DNA from: Pseudochelatococcus sp047501465 | GTDB taxonomy: Bacteria > Pseudomonadota > Alphaproteobacteria > Rhizobiales > Beijerinckiaceae | DNA length: 64,000 nucleotides | Assembly (NCBI RefSeq): GCF_047501465.1 | Contig: NZ_JAZDRL010000002.1 | Location: forward strand, 310,001-374,000 | Direction: 5' to 3' | Part shown: positions 25,419 through 35,202 of the stretch, in pieces | How the letters are laid out: the number at the start of each line of letters is the position of its first letter | How positions within the stretch are numbered: position 1 is the stretch's first letter | Translations under genes and position numbers: made by a program | Notes under the pieces: model-generated | What the model was told of the DNA's origin: nothing | Seen by the model: the letters and a program-made list of their open reading frames with translations, nothing else | Databases searched by the model: none

Positions 25419-26504
25419 ATGCTGATTGGCCCCACTCTCGGACAGTATTTCGCCAAGCGCTTCCTCACAACCATTGGCGTTGTGTTCGGCACTGTGTTCA
25501 TTCTGGTGTACACTCTCGATTTTGTGGAGCTGATGCGCCGCGCGGGGGATGCACCCAATGCCTCAGCTCATCTGATGGCCTGGCTGTCTTTACTGCGCAC
25601 TCCTTCGGTAACAGAGGAGGTTCTTCCTTTCGCAGTGCTCTTTGGCAGCATTGCAACTTTGTTGAACCTCAGCCGGCGTCTTGAACTGGTGATCGCACGC
25701 TCGGTTGGCATCTCCGCCTGGGGCTTTTTGCAACCACCCGTTATAGTGGCTTTGCTGCTGGGTGTGATTTCAGTCACGCTTTACAATCCCCTTTCGGCCA
25801 CCTTGCGCCACCGGGCTGCGACATTAGAGGCAACAATTTTTTCGCAAGGCTCCTCTCTAAGTCGGCAAAATATATGGATTCGCCAACGTAGCATCGATGG
25901 GCAAGCGATTCTGCGCGCGAGCTCAGCGATCGATGAAACCGCCACTCTCGTGAATGTGACTGTGTTTCTGTTCGATGACAAAGGCGGTTTTCTGGAACGA
26001 ATTGAAGCTCCCAGCGCGCAGCTTTTTGATGGCTATTGGGAGCTTGTTAACGCACGGGTGATGTCCCTGAACGAGGAACCGCGGGCTCATAATTCTTATC
26101 TCCTCGCGACAACTTTAGCGCCAGCCCAGGTCCGTCAGTCATTTACAGCGGCCAGTTCAGTGTCTTTCTGGCAGCTGCCCGACGTGATTGAGCGCACGGA
26201 GCAAGCGGGCCTCGATGCGCGCCCCTATCGCCTTCAATATGAAGTGCTGATGGCGCGCCCCTTGCTGCTGGTAGCAATGGTGTTAATCGCCGCTTCCGTT
26301 TCCTTAAGGTTCTTTCGATTTGGTGGCGTTGCGAAGCTTGTTCTGGGTGGCGTTGTGGCCGGCTTCGTGCTTTATGTAGCGACGGAGATCATGCAAGATC
26401 TGGGGGGTGCAGGGATTCTATCACCCACCGTGGCAGCTTGGCTTCCAGGGGTAGTCGGCAGCTTGCTGGGTGTCCTTGCTTTACTATACCAGGAAGATGG
26501 CTAA
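25419..26504 (+). CDS. lptG: LPS export permease LptG
   Basis: Protein of 361 residues, paralogous to LptF with the same 3 helices / periplasmic domain / 3 helices layout. It pairs with LptF and the ATPase LptB (not in this window) to push LPS into the Lpt bridge. The ATG abuts the lptF stop codon, so translation is coupled. Confidence 0.93.
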   Translation: MLIGPTLGQYFAKRFLTTIGVVFGTVFILVYTLDFVELMRRAGDAPNASAHLMAWLSLLRTPSVTEEVLPFAVLFGSIATLLNLSRRLELVIARSVGISAWGFLQPPVIVALLLGVISVTLYNPLSATLRHRAATLEATIFSQGSSLSRQNIWIRQRSIDGQAILRASSAIDETATLVNVTVFLFDDKGGFLERIEAPSAQLFDGYWELVNARVMSLNEEPRAHNSYLLATTLAPAQVRQSFTAASSVSFWQLPDVIERTEQAGLDARPYRLQYEVLMARPLLLVAMVLIAASVSLRFFRFGGVAKLVLGGVVAGFVLYVATEIMQDLGGAGILSPTVAAWLPGVVGSLLGVLALLYQEDG

Positions 26505-26641
26505 ATCAGTGCACGTGTCGAGAGCAGCAACAGGTGCGTGAAATCGGAGAGCAAGCATTTTTCGTGAAATACTTCTTCATAAATATGCATCAGACTGAGT
26601 TGGCTTATATATCTACCGTGTTTTAGTTGAGGAGTTTGCGC

Positions 26642-29149
26642 TTGAGACTTGGTTCCGTCGCCCGCATCGCGATAATGACTGCACTCGGCGCAACGCTTTT
26701 GCCCGTGTCGCTCGCGCATGCTCAGCAAACGCTGAATGAGCGCTTCGCGGCTGCGGGAGAGCGCTCGGATGGCGACAATCTTGTCGTTGATGCCAAAGAG
26801 ATTGTTTACGATAACGATAAAAACACCGTCTCGGCAGTTGGAAATGTGAGCCTGTATTATCAAGGTCGCACCCTGCAGGCGGACCGCGTCACTTATGACC
26901 GGAATACCAACCGTGTTTTGGCCGAGGGCAATGCCCAGCTGCGTGAGACCGACGGTACAGTCGCCAGCGGCGATCGCTTCGAGCTGACAGACGATTTCCG
27001 TGATGGCTTTATCGACTCACTGCACGTTGAGACGTCGGAAAACACGCGCTTTTCCGCCCCTCGTGCTGAGCGCAGTGAAGGGGAAACAACCACCTTCACC
27101 AAAGGCACCTACACTGCCTGCGAGGCCTGCAAAGAAGATCCAACTCGCCCGCCACTATGGCAGGTGAAGGCTGCACGCATTATTCATAACAATAGCGAGC
27201 AGATGATTTACTATGAGGATGCCACGCTTGAGTTCTACGGCGTTCCTCTTGCCTATATTCCGTATTTCTCAACGCCGGATCCCACAGTGCGCCGCAAGAC
27301 GGGCCTGTTGACACCGCGTTATGTCTACTCATCAGCGACTGGTTTCGGCATTACAACGCCGTTTTTCTGGGCGCCTGCACCTGACTATGATCTAACTCTC
27401 ACTCCTACATTCCTGACAAAACAGGGTGTTTTGGGACAGGCTGAATGGCGCCAGCGCTTTCTGACTGGCTCTTATAATATCCGCGCTGCAGGTATTTTCC
27501 AGCAGGATGACAGCGTCTTCCTCGCGTCTCCCTACGGTCCGAGAAACCGCGATTTCCGTGGCTCCATCGAGAGCTCGGGACGCTTTGACATTAACCGTTT
27601 CTGGCACTGGGGCTGGGATGCGGCACTGCTGAGCGACAAGTGGTTTCTGGATAATTACAGAATCCGCAGCGAAAGCCTAACCAGTACCTTTTTCAAGGAA
27701 TCGACCTCGACTGCATTCCTGCAAGGCCGCAGCGACACGGCGTTCTTTGACTTGCGCGGTTATTATTTCAAGACACTTTCGCAGGATGATTGGCAAAAGC
27801 AGCAGCCAATCGTTGCGCCAACGCTTGATTACAATCGTCGCTTCAAGGGCCCTGGCAAAATTGGCGGTGAGCTTGAGCTTGATTTCAATGTGACCAATCT
27901 CACGCGCGATGCAGCGCAATTCCAAGCGGTTCCGGGATATACTGCCAATTACTTCCCAAGCGGCATGCCCTATTCCACCTGCGCTGTGTTTGATCAGAAT
28001 CAATGTCTTGTGCGTGGTATTGGTGGGCGCTACACGCGTGCTTCAACCAGTCTTAACTGGCGTCGTGATTTCATAGATCCACTGGGACAGGTCTGGCAAC
28101 CATTTGCTGGCCTGCGTGTGGATGGCTTCGCCCGCAGTCTGAACGCGACGCGTTTTCAGAATGGTGAGATCGGCAACTTCCTGAACACCAACGGAAACGA
28201 CAACATCAGCTCGCGTGTGATGCCAACGGCGGGCATTGAGTACCGTTTCCCATTTGTGGCAAACACTGAAAAATGGGGCACGCACACGCTTGAGCCAATT
28301 GCACAAATCGTTGCACGTCCGAACGAAACCCGCATCGGCCAATTACCTAATGAAGATTCTCAAAGCGTCGTTTTCGACGACACAAATCTTTTCGCATGGA
28401 ATAAATTTGGCGGCTACGATCGAGATGAAGGTGGTATACGCGCTAATGTTGGCCTGAAGTATTCCGTGCAAACGGATAGCGGTGCCTTTGGCCAGGCAAT
28501 GTTTGGGCAATCTTACCAGATAGGCGGGCGCAACTCCTACCGCCAATATGACATCGCACATGCTGGGCAAGATTCAGGCTTACAAAACACTCAGTCTGAT
28601 TACGTTGCCGGCCTTTATATCGCGCCGCGTCAAGGCCTTTCTTTCCTTGGTCATGCCCGTTTTGATGAAAATGACTTTTCGGTCAATCGCCTCGATGGCC
28701 AGGCTAACGCTTCATTTGGCCCTCTCAATACAGGCTTGGTTTTTGCTCGCTATGAAGCCCAACCGGGCCTCGGCTACCCATATAGACGTACGGGCCTTGG
28801 CCCAAGCGCATCACTGAAAATGAATGAAAATTGGTCCGTCAATGGATCTGTGATGTTCGATCTCGATCGTGATCTGCGCACACGTTACGAATATTCTGCA
28901 GGGCTCACATCGAACTACACTAAATCGAACACCTGGACGCCCGGTTATATGTCGCTTGGTATGACCTATCAGGATGAGTGCGTGGTTTTCGGCGTTACTT
29001 ATAATTCTACCATGAAAGACAGATCATCAGGAACAAAGCGCTCAGATACATCTGTTATGGTACGACTTGAGCTACGGACACTCGGCGGAATTAGCTTCTC
29101 GCAAGATGTCGGCGGCAGCAACAACACATCTGATGGCATCGCCCAGTAA
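26642..29149 (+). CDS. lptD: LPS-assembly protein LptD
   Basis: Outer-membrane beta-barrel of 835 residues that inserts LPS into the outer leaflet with LptE. It has a signal peptide (about 1-27), an OstA-like jellyroll (about 45-200; VVDAKEIVYDNDKNTVSAVGNV) and a barrel to the C-terminus. Five cysteines, including CEAC in the N-domain and CAVFDQNQC in the barrel, could form disulfides. The start is probably TTG 26642, as GAGGAG lies 7 nt before it; earlier TTGs overlap that site. The surA and pdxA genes that usually follow are absent; rsmA comes next. Confidence 0.9.
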   Translation: MRLGSVARIAIMTALGATLLPVSLAHAQQTLNERFAAAGERSDGDNLVVDAKEIVYDNDKNTVSAVGNVSLYYQGRTLQADRVTYDRNTNRVLAEGNAQLRETDGTVASGDRFELTDDFRDGFIDSLHVETSENTRFSAPRAERSEGETTTFTKGTYTACEACKEDPTRPPLWQVKAARIIHNNSEQMIYYEDATLEFYGVPLAYIPYFSTPDPTVRRKTGLLTPRYVYSSATGFGITTPFFWAPAPDYDLTLTPTFLTKQGVLGQAEWRQRFLTGSYNIRAAGIFQQDDSVFLASPYGPRNRDFRGSIESSGRFDINRFWHWGWDAALLSDKWFLDNYRIRSESLTSTFFKESTSTAFLQGRSDTAFFDLRGYYFKTLSQDDWQKQQPIVAPTLDYNRRFKGPGKIGGELELDFNVTNLTRDAAQFQAVPGYTANYFPSGMPYSTCAVFDQNQCLVRGIGGRYTRASTSLNWRRDFIDPLGQVWQPFAGLRVDGFARSLNATRFQNGEIGNFLNTNGNDNISSRVMPTAGIEYRFPFVANTEKWGTHTLEPIAQIVARPNETRIGQLPNEDSQSVVFDDTNLFAWNKFGGYDRDEGGIRANVGLKYSVQTDSGAFGQAMFGQSYQIGGRNSYRQYDIAHAGQDSGLQNTQSDYVAGLYIAPRQGLSFLGHARFDENDFSVNRLDGQANASFGPLNTGLVFARYEAQPGLGYPYRRTGLGPSASLKMNENWSVNGSVMFDLDRDLRTRYEYSAGLTSNYTKSNTWTPGYMSLGMTYQDECVVFGVTYNSTMKDRSSGTKRSDTSVMVRLELRTLGGISFSQDVGGSNNTSDGIAQ

Positions 29150-29162
29150 GTTTGTCACTCAT

Positions 29163-30041
29163 ATGAATCAAATTGATGATCTCCCCCCCCTGCGCGATAT
29201 TGTTAGGGACCATGGTTTGCTGGCCAAAAAATCACTTGGCCAGAACTTCTTGTTTGATCTAAATCTCACCGCACGGATTGCGCGATCATCTGGCCCATTG
29301 GACGGTGTCACCGTTGTTGAAGTTGGTCCCGGCCCTGGAGGTTTAACGCGTGCATTACTTGCTAATGGCGCTAAGCGTGTCATTGCAATTGAACGTGACT
29401 CTCGCTGTCTACCTATTTTGGCACAAATTGCCGAGCGCTATCCGGGCAGATTAACTGTAATTGAGGGCGATGCCCTAGAAACAGACATCACTCCATATCT
29501 TGATGACGGTCCGGCTCGCATTGTGGCTAACTTGCCCTATAACGTTGCAACGCCTCTCCTAACCGGGTGGTTAACAGCCGAGCGTTGGGCACCATGGTGG
29601 CAATCGCTTACGCTCATGTTCCAGCGTGAAGTGGCAGAGCGTATTGTTGCAACTCCGAAGGATCCGAAAGATTACGGTCGCCTTGGCGTATTATGCGGCT
29701 GGCGGACTGAGGCACATATTCTTTTTGATGTGCCAGCATCTGCCTTCGTCCCACCACCTAAAATCACGTCATCAATTGTACACTTGGTCCCGCGCCCTTC
29801 ACCTGACACGGTACGCACTTCAACACTTGAAATGGTGACCTTAGCCGCCTTTGGACAGCGCCGTAAAATGCTGCGGCAGAGCCTTAAAAGCCTTGATTTG
29901 TCGGGTTTAAATCTAGACACAACCGAATTGATTCAACAAGCTGGACTCTTGCCAACTGCTCGTGCTGAAGAGATTGCGGTGGCTGATTTTGTCCACCTTG
30001 CAAATCTTTATGATACTTTGCGCAACAGCATAAGAGCTTAA
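29163..30041 (+). CDS. rsmA: 16S rRNA dimethyladenosine transferase RsmA (KsgA)
   Basis: Protein of 292 residues that dimethylates the two adjacent adenosines of the 3' hairpin of 16S rRNA using SAM, a late 30S quality step. SAM motif I is VVEVGPGPGGLTRALL (about 55-70) and the catalytic motif is NLPYNVATPLL. I chose ATG 29163 (MNQIDDLPPLRDIV), which fits rhizobial relatives; an alternative ATG at 29133 would overlap lptD. It starts 13 nt after lptD and ends at a bidirectional terminator facing gmk. Confidence 0.93.
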   Translation: MNQIDDLPPLRDIVRDHGLLAKKSLGQNFLFDLNLTARIARSSGPLDGVTVVEVGPGPGGLTRALLANGAKRVIAIERDSRCLPILAQIAERYPGRLTVIEGDALETDITPYLDDGPARIVANLPYNVATPLLTGWLTAERWAPWWQSLTLMFQREVAERIVATPKDPKDYGRLGVLCGWRTEAHILFDVPASAFVPPPKITSSIVHLVPRPSPDTVRTSTLEMVTLAAFGQRRKMLRQSLKSLDLSGLNLDTTELIQQAGLLPTARAEEIAVADFVHLANLYDTLRNSIRA

Positions 30042-30053
30042 AATAAAAACAGC

Positions 30054-30086
30054 CTGCGTTCGTTTCTAAATTTTAAGCGAACGCAG
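30054..30086. terminator. Bidirectional terminator between rsmA and gmk
   Basis: CTGCGTTCG pairs perfectly with CGAACGCAG, with further A-T pairs inside. On the minus strand it is followed by TGTTTTTATTTT, a good U-tract for gmk; the plus side is AT-rich. It serves the two converging genes. Confidence 0.85.
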
Positions 30087-30109
30087 ACTTCAATCAATAA
30101 TATTTATTT

Positions 30110-30751
30110 TCAAACGTCATTATTCAATAGGCTCTCAACAAAAACTGGTAGGCCAGTCCTACGAACACGCTTGAGCCTTTCAGCTGCCAAAATCGACAAC
30201 AATGATTTAAATGCATAATCAAGATCATCATTGACGATCACATAATCATAAGCACTCCAACGGCGAATTTCTTCGCGCGCATTGAGCAGACGTTGATTGA
30301 TGACTTCCTGAGCGTCTTCAGCGCGCCGCTCTAGCCGATTACGTAACTCGGCCATTGATGGTGGTAGAATGAACACGGTTACAGCATCATCCCGCATGTG
30401 CTCAAGAATTTGCAATGTACCTTGCCAATCCACATCGAACACCATATCGCGACCACGCGCTAATGTTTCGTGAGCAGGTTTACGCGGCGTACCATAGAGA
30501 TTGCCATGTACCTCTGCCCACTCAAGAAAATCGCCACGATCCCGCTGGAAAATGAACTCATCGCGCTCCATAAAATGATAATGAACACCATCAATTTCCG
30601 ATGGGCGACGAGGACGGGTAGTTGCAGAGATGGAGAGAGAGACATCGCCGAGCTGCAATAGATCGCGCGTCATCGTGGTTTTGCCCGCTCCCGAAGGTGA
30701 GGACAAAATAAGCATCAGCCCACGACGCTGAATTGTATTATCGGCTGTCAT
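30110..30751 (-). CDS. gmk: Guanylate kinase
   Basis: Protein of 213 residues that converts GMP and ATP to GDP and ADP. P-loop SPSGAGKT at 18-25; the GMP-binding segment with SATTRRPRPSEIDGVHYHF and the lid follow. I chose ATG 30751 (AGGAAAG site) over an in-frame start 9 codons upstream. It starts 30 nt after the mltG stop; the yicC gene usually placed between them in rhizobia is missing. Confidence 0.96.
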   Translation of the reverse strand: MTADNTIQRRGLMLILSSPSGAGKTTMTRDLLQLGDVSLSISATTRPRRPSEIDGVHYHFMERDEFIFQRDRGDFLEWAEVHGNLYGTPRKPAHETLARGRDMVFDVDWQGTLQILEHMRDDAVTVFILPPSMAELRNRLERRAEDAQEVINQRLLNAREEIRRWSAYDYVIVNDDLDYAFKSLLSILAAERLKRVRRTGLPVFVESLLNNDV

Positions 30752-30781
30752 TCTCTTTCCTGAACTTAAAACGCACACTTT

Positions 30782-32125
30782 TTACTGGACAGAACGCAAC
30801 TGTGGCACTGTTTTGGGCGATGTCAGATCATAAGTCTTGTTTTTCAACGGATCGAGCTTTGTACCTTCAGAAGCATCAAATGCTTTGGCTAGCCCCTTTG
30901 TCCCGCTCTCGCTATCAAGCAACTCACTGCGTCTTCCTGCTTCATCGTCGACGCTATCCTCTTCATCAACCCGATCAAAACTCTGAGATGCAGTCCGGCC
31001 AGCCTCTATTTTTCGCCATGCGCGAACATTACGATTATGTTCATCAAGGCTTTTAGCAAACTGATGCCCGCCGGTGCCATCAGCAACAAAATAAATATCA
31101 TCAACAGCGGCCGGCTTTGCCGCGGCCACAAGCGACGCACGCCCCGGGTTTGCAATCGGCCCTGCTGGAAGGCCGCTTATTACATAGGTATTATAAGGAG
31201 TCGCTTCGGTAATTTCGCTTTTGCGGATGCCGCGACCAAGGGTTCCTTTACCAGCAACGATTCCGTAAACAATTGTTGGGTCGGATTGCAGCTTCATCCC
31301 TTGCTTCAATCGGTTTGTAAAAACGGCCGCCACACGAGCCCGTTCTTCAGGCACGCCAGTTTCCTTCTCCACGATCGAGGCTAGAACAACGAGCTCTTCG
31401 GGTGATTTAATCGGAAGGTTCTTTGCCCGCGCTTCCCAAGCTTCTGCCACAACTTTGCGATGCTCAGCTGCCATACGGTCAATCACCGCTTGGCGCGTCG
31501 TGCCACGCGGCACCATATAGGTTTCTGGCAGCAATGACCCTTCAAGTGGAATCGGCTTGATCTCACCTGTAAGTAAATCATTGGCCAGCAGCCTTGCGAC
31601 TATCTGATCGCTTGTGAGACCTTCGGGAATAGTTATGGAATGCAACACACTTTTGCCTGCGACAAGCGTATCCATAACGTCCTTCATACTGGCGCCGGCT
31701 TGAAAAGCATACTCTCCTGCTTTGATGCTATTATTGGCACCAAGCGCATGTAGCCCCATTACAAATATGAGCGCGTGATCAATGACACCTTCACGTTGCA
31801 GTGCTTCCGCAACCGTCTGATTGCCGCCCTTAACGGTAACAATCTGTGTTTCCTTCAGTGGCCCGCGCGCATAAAATTCCTGGCGTCCGAAATAGACTAC
31901 GGAACCGACAGCAACTACGCCTATCAACAGCAGGGTCAGAAACGCACTGAGCGCGGATAAAAATCCTCCATTCCGTCGCCTTAAACGCGTTCGTGGGGGA
32001 GGAGGAGGGGCGGCTGTTGGCTTGATAGCCTCGCCCGGAGATCGTGGTGCAGCGCGGTTGTAGAGTGCATCGCCACCATTGCCTGATTGCGAGGCTGACG
32101 GTCCATGATGCCTGTCATCAACCAT
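30782..32125 (-). CDS. mltG: Endolytic murein transglycosylase MltG
   Basis: Protein of 447 residues with a cytosolic proline-rich N-terminus, one membrane helix (about 54-79), a LysM-like segment and the YceG catalytic domain with the glutamate in VLASIVEKETGVPEER. It cuts nascent peptidoglycan strands in the periplasm and so sets their length. A low-complexity acidic C-terminal tail of about 60 residues is unlike E. coli MltG. The GAGGGGGA site fits the start. Confidence 0.92.
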   Translation of the reverse strand: MVDDRHHGPSASQSGNGGDALYNRAAPRSPGEAIKPTAAPPPPPRTRLRRRNGGFLSALSAFLTLLLIGVVAVGSVVYFGRQEFYARGPLKETQIVTVKGGNQTVAEALQREGVIDHALIFVMGLHALGANNSIKAGEYAFQAGASMKDVMDTLVAGKSVLHSITIPEGLTSDQIVARLLANDLLTGEIKPIPLEGSLLPETYMVPRGTTRQAVIDRMAAEHRKVVAEAWEARAKNLPIKSPEELVVLASIVEKETGVPEERARVAAVFTNRLKQGMKLQSDPTIVYGIVAGKGTLGRGIRKSEITEATPYNTYVISGLPAGPIANPGRASLVAAAKPAAVDDIYFVADGTGGHQFAKSLDEHNRNVRAWRKIEAGRTASQSFDRVDEEDSVDDEAGRRSELLDSESGTKGLAKAFDASEGTKLDPLKNKTYDLTSPKTVPQLRSVQ

Positions 32126-32228
32126 ACAAAGCCGTCCCCCTCATAAGTCAATTAAATGCATTAGCACATAACTGTATGCTGCAATGCCTGCTTCACTCTC
32201 ACTGTGCAGTAAGACTATAGCAATAATT

Positions 32229-32246
32229 GTGGCGAAAGCACGCCAC
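32229..32246 (-). terminator. Weak hairpin after fabF
   Basis: GTGGCG pairs with CGCCAC around TGCTTT, 15 nt after the fabF stop and before mltG. The following sequence (AATTATTG) has few T residues, so termination would be partial at best. Confidence 0.3.
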
Positions 32247-32260
32247 CTTACCTTACACCA

Positions 32261-33526
32261 TCAAAGATCTGGATGGCGGAAGATCAGCGATGCGTTCGTA
32301 CCGCCAAAGCCGAATGAGTTAGACAATACGGTACCAACCGAAGCCTGACGAGCCTCATGCGCAACAATATTAATTGCGGTCTCTACCGATGGATTATCGA
32401 GGTTAAGCGTTGCCGGTACGATCTGATCACGGATGGCAAGTACACCGAAAATTGCTTCTACCGCTCCTGCAGCCCCCAATAAATGGCCGATCGAGGACTT
32501 TGTAGATGACATTAATACACGCCCAGCAGAATCACCCAGCAGCCTCTCAACAGCCCTGAGCTCAATCTCATCACCAAGTGGCGTCGAGGTACCATGTGCA
32601 TTGATGTAATCAATATCACCCGCAGCGAGGCCCGCGCGCTTAAGCGCTGCCTGCATGCAGCGATAAGCACCATCACCATCTTCAGCAGGCGAAGTGATAT
32701 GATAGGCATCGCCGGACAGGCCATACCCAACCACTTCAGCGTAAATTTTAGCACCACGTGCAATGGCGTGCTCACGTTCCTCCAGCACAACGACCCCAGC
32801 ACCTTCGCCCATCACAAAGCCATCACGATCCTTATCATAGGGACGAGAAGCGCGTTCCGGCATGTCATTGAAAGAGGTTGATAATGCTCGACACGCGGCA
32901 AAGCCTGCAACAGCAAGCCGGTTGATCGGCGATTCGCTGCCGCCAGCCACCATTACATCAGCGTCACCCAGCGCCACTAAACGTGCCGCATCGCCAATAG
33001 CATGCGCACCTGTGGAGCAGGCCGTAACAACAGAATGATTCGGGCCCTTTAAGCCGTTAGCAATCGACACATAGCCAGATGCCAAATTAATTAATCGGCC
33101 GGGAATAAAGAATGGCGAAATACGCCGTGGACCCCGCTCATGGAGGACAATGGAGGCATCATAAATGCCACCAACACCACCAATCCCGGAGCCGATCAAG
33201 ACGCCACTGGCAATCTGATCGTCATAGGTCGTCGGATGCCAACCAGCATCGTCAAGAGCCTGCTTGGCTGCTGCCACCGCATAAACGATGAACGGATCAA
33301 CCTTGCGCTGTTCTTTAGGCTCCATCCAATCATCTGGATTGAAGCTGCCTTCCGTCGTATGCCCAAGGGGAATTGAGCAGGCAATCTGGCAAGGTAGATC
33401 CGACGTCTCAAACGTATCAATCCGTCGGGCACCACTAACGCCCGACAGAAGCTTACGCCAGGTAACTTCTGTTCCGTTACCCAAGGGCGAGACGACGCCC
33501 AAGCCAGTGACAACAACGCGTCTCAT
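32261..33526 (-). CDS. fabF: 3-oxoacyl-ACP synthase II (KAS II)
   Basis: Condensing enzyme of 421 residues that extends acyl-ACP with malonyl-ACP. The active-site cysteine is Cys170 in VVTACSTGAH; the two histidines lie in NAHGTSTPLGD and SSIGHLLGAAG. Full length. It follows acpP with a 94-nt gap. Confidence 0.96.
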   Translation of the reverse strand: MRRVVVTGLGVVSPLGNGTEVTWRKLLSGVSGARRIDTFETSDLPCQIACSIPLGHTTEGSFNPDDWMEPKEQRKVDPFIVYAVAAAKQALDDAGWHPTTYDDQIASGVLIGSGIGGVGGIYDASIVLHERGPRRISPFFIPGRLINLASGYVSIANGLKGPNHSVVTACSTGAHAIGDAARLVALGDADVMVAGGSESPINRLAVAGFAACRALSTSFNDMPERASRPYDKDRDGFVMGEGAGVVVLEEREHAIARGAKIYAEVVGYGLSGDAYHITSPAEDGDGAYRCMQAALKRAGLAAGDIDYINAHGTSTPLGDEIELRAVERLLGDSAGRVLMSSTKSSIGHLLGAAGAVEAIFGVLAIRDQIVPATLNLDNPSVETAINIVAHEARQASVGTVLSNSFGFGGTNASLIFRHPDL

Positions 33527-33620
33527 GCCCTACCACCTATAGTTTCGCCAATTGCGCCAGCGTCCGGACCGAATTCGGCGACGCCGTACGTTCCCTCAAC
33601 CCACGCTACGACGAGAAACA

Positions 33621-33860
33621 TTAGGCAGAAACGTTCTTTTCAAGGAACTTGATAGCATCGCCAACGGTGACGATCGTTTCAGCAGCGTCATCCGGAATCT
33701 CAACGCCGAAGCCTTCTTCGAACGCCATAACCAACTCGACAGTGTCAAGGCTGTCTGCGCCCAGATCGTCGATGAAGTTTGCAGACTCCGTCACCTTGTC
33801 GGCTTCAACGCCCAGGTGTTCGATAACAATCTTCTTCACGCGTTCAGCGATATCGCTCAT
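33621..33860 (-). CDS. acpP: Acyl carrier protein
   Basis: Acidic helical protein of 79 residues. Ser37 in GADSLDTVE is the attachment site for 4'-phosphopantetheine. It carries growing acyl chains for FabD, FabG and FabF, all encoded nearby. A GAGGA site precedes the ATG. A strong terminator separates it from fabG upstream, so it should have its own promoter in the 34398-33861 spacer, which suits its usual high expression. Confidence 0.97.
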   Translation of the reverse strand: MSDIAERVKKIVIEHLGVEADKVTESANFIDDLGADSLDTVELVMAFEEGFGVEIPDDAAETIVTVGDAIKFLEKNVSA

Positions 33861-34398
33861 AATTCAGTCCTCATTATATCAACTGACAAATCCAAGCATC
33901 TTTGCGGCTCGGACATTGTCGCTACTGGCATTTTTGTCAAGGGCGCTGACATCCGTAAGCGGCATATGCACCCTTTATCAAGGCAACACTCGCTACACGA
34001 GCACGGCAACGCATACAACCCAATGACGCGAAAATCAGGGCATAACCTCACAAACCGAATAAAAATTCATGCCTGAGAAGTCAATAACGCCCCAAATCAC
34101 CTCAAACAAGCATCCGGTAACGCAACACGATACGTCACCGCAAGCTTAAATTTCTTCCATCTTGCCTTATCAGACAACAAAAACGCAGGACAAGAACCAT
34201 AGCCCTCTTCCAGTTCTTTGATGAAACATCAAATCTAGACGCAAGGCAGGGTCCGTTCTTTGGTTTCGTGTGGCAAGCCTTACGCATTCAAGCTGGAAAA
34301 ACGATTTCCAACTGCATTAATACGATCACATAGCGCATGCCATGCACAATCATTCATGCAAACTTGACCATGGTTGTTAACACACTACTTACCAATTA
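33861..34398 (-). other. Long spacer upstream of acpP, presumed promoter region
   Basis: There is no convincing gene in this stretch of about 540 nt. A perfect palindrome TTTGATG-aaa-CATCAAA (34217-34233) and an imperfect one TGGAAA..TTTCCA (34293-34309) are possible operators. A TATAAT sequence at 33873-33878 lies too close to the acpP start to act as its -10 box. A TTGTCC-17-ATAAGG pair on the minus strand near 34190 is a weak promoter candidate. Confidence 0.4.
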
Positions 34399-34441
34399 GC
34401 GAGAAAAGAAACGACCGTTTTTATTTTTTCAAAATGGTCGT
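34399..34441 (-). terminator. Intrinsic terminator of fabG
   Basis: It starts 8 nt after the fabG stop. ACGACC pairs with GGTCGT, extended by TTTT/AAAA pairs, and is followed on the minus strand by TTTCTTTTCTC. It isolates the recA-alaS-fabD-fabG unit from acpP. Confidence 0.85.
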
Positions 34442-34448
34442 AACCTCC

Positions 34449-35189
34449 TTATATCATTGCCATTCCGCCATTCACATGAAGTGTTTGGCCGGTAACGTAA
34501 CCTGCTTCGTCAGACGCCAGATAAACGACAGCTGCCGCAATATCCATACCTGATCCAAGCCGACCGACTGGCACGCGACCGAGAATCGCTTCTTTCTGCT
34601 TGTCGTTGAGCACATCAGTCATTGGCGATTCGATAAAGCCAGGCGCAACCACATTTACAGTGATGTTGCGGCTTGCAACCTCAGCAGCCAGTGACTTGGA
34701 CATGCCAATCAGGCCAGCTTTCGAGGCTGCATAGTTGCCCTGCCCTGGATTACCTGTGGTGCCAACGACTGAACTGATACCGATAATACGACCAGAACGG
34801 CGACGCATCATTCCCTTGAGAACAGCGCGTGATAACCTGAAGGCTGCTGTAAGATTAACGGCAATAACCGTATCCCACTCTTCATCCTTCATGCGCATAA
34901 ATAGGTTATCACGCGTCACGCCTGCATTGTTCACCAGAATATCAATACCACCGCCAAGCGCAACCTCAGCCGCTGGAACAAGCGCCTCAACATCCGCTGC
35001 ATCAGCAAGGTTAGCCGGTGTGATATATACACGTTCGCCAAGCTCTTTCGCTAATACTTCCAATGCCTCACGACGCGTACCCGATAGCGCAACCTCTGCT
35101 CCACGCGCATGCAAGGCCTTGGCAATCTCACCGCCAAGACCACCGGTTGCACCCGTTACCAAGGCCTTCTTGCCCGTCAAATCAAACAC
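34449..35189 (-). CDS. fabG: 3-oxoacyl-ACP reductase
   Basis: Short-chain dehydrogenase of 246 residues that reduces 3-oxoacyl-ACP with NADPH. It has the GATGGLG cofactor loop (13-19), NNAG (87-90), and the Ser140, Tyr153 (YAASK) and Lys157 catalytic set. It follows fabD by 13 nt and ends at a strong terminator. Confidence 0.96.
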   Translation of the reverse strand: MFDLTGKKALVTGATGGLGGEIAKALHARGAEVALSGTRREALEVLAKELGERVYITPANLADAADVEALVPAAEVALGGGIDILVNNAGVTRDNLFMRMKDEEWDTVIAVNLTAAFRLSRAVLKGMMRRRSGRIIGISSVVGTTGNPGQGNYAASKAGLIGMSKSLAAEVASRNITVNVVAPGFIESPMTDVLNDKQKEAILGRVPVGRLGSGMDIAAAVVYLASDEAGYVTGQTLHVNGGMAMI

Positions 35190-35202
35190 GATGTTTCCCC
35201 TT

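Noticed and set aside
33873..33878. TATAAT just before acpP
   Set aside because: Only 12 nt separate it from the start codon and no -35 element is at 16-18 nt, so it cannot give a normal leader.
33857..34051. Cysteine-rich 64-codon frame upstream of acpP on the minus strand
   Set aside because: It overlaps the acpP start, has no ribosome binding site and shows no conserved pattern.
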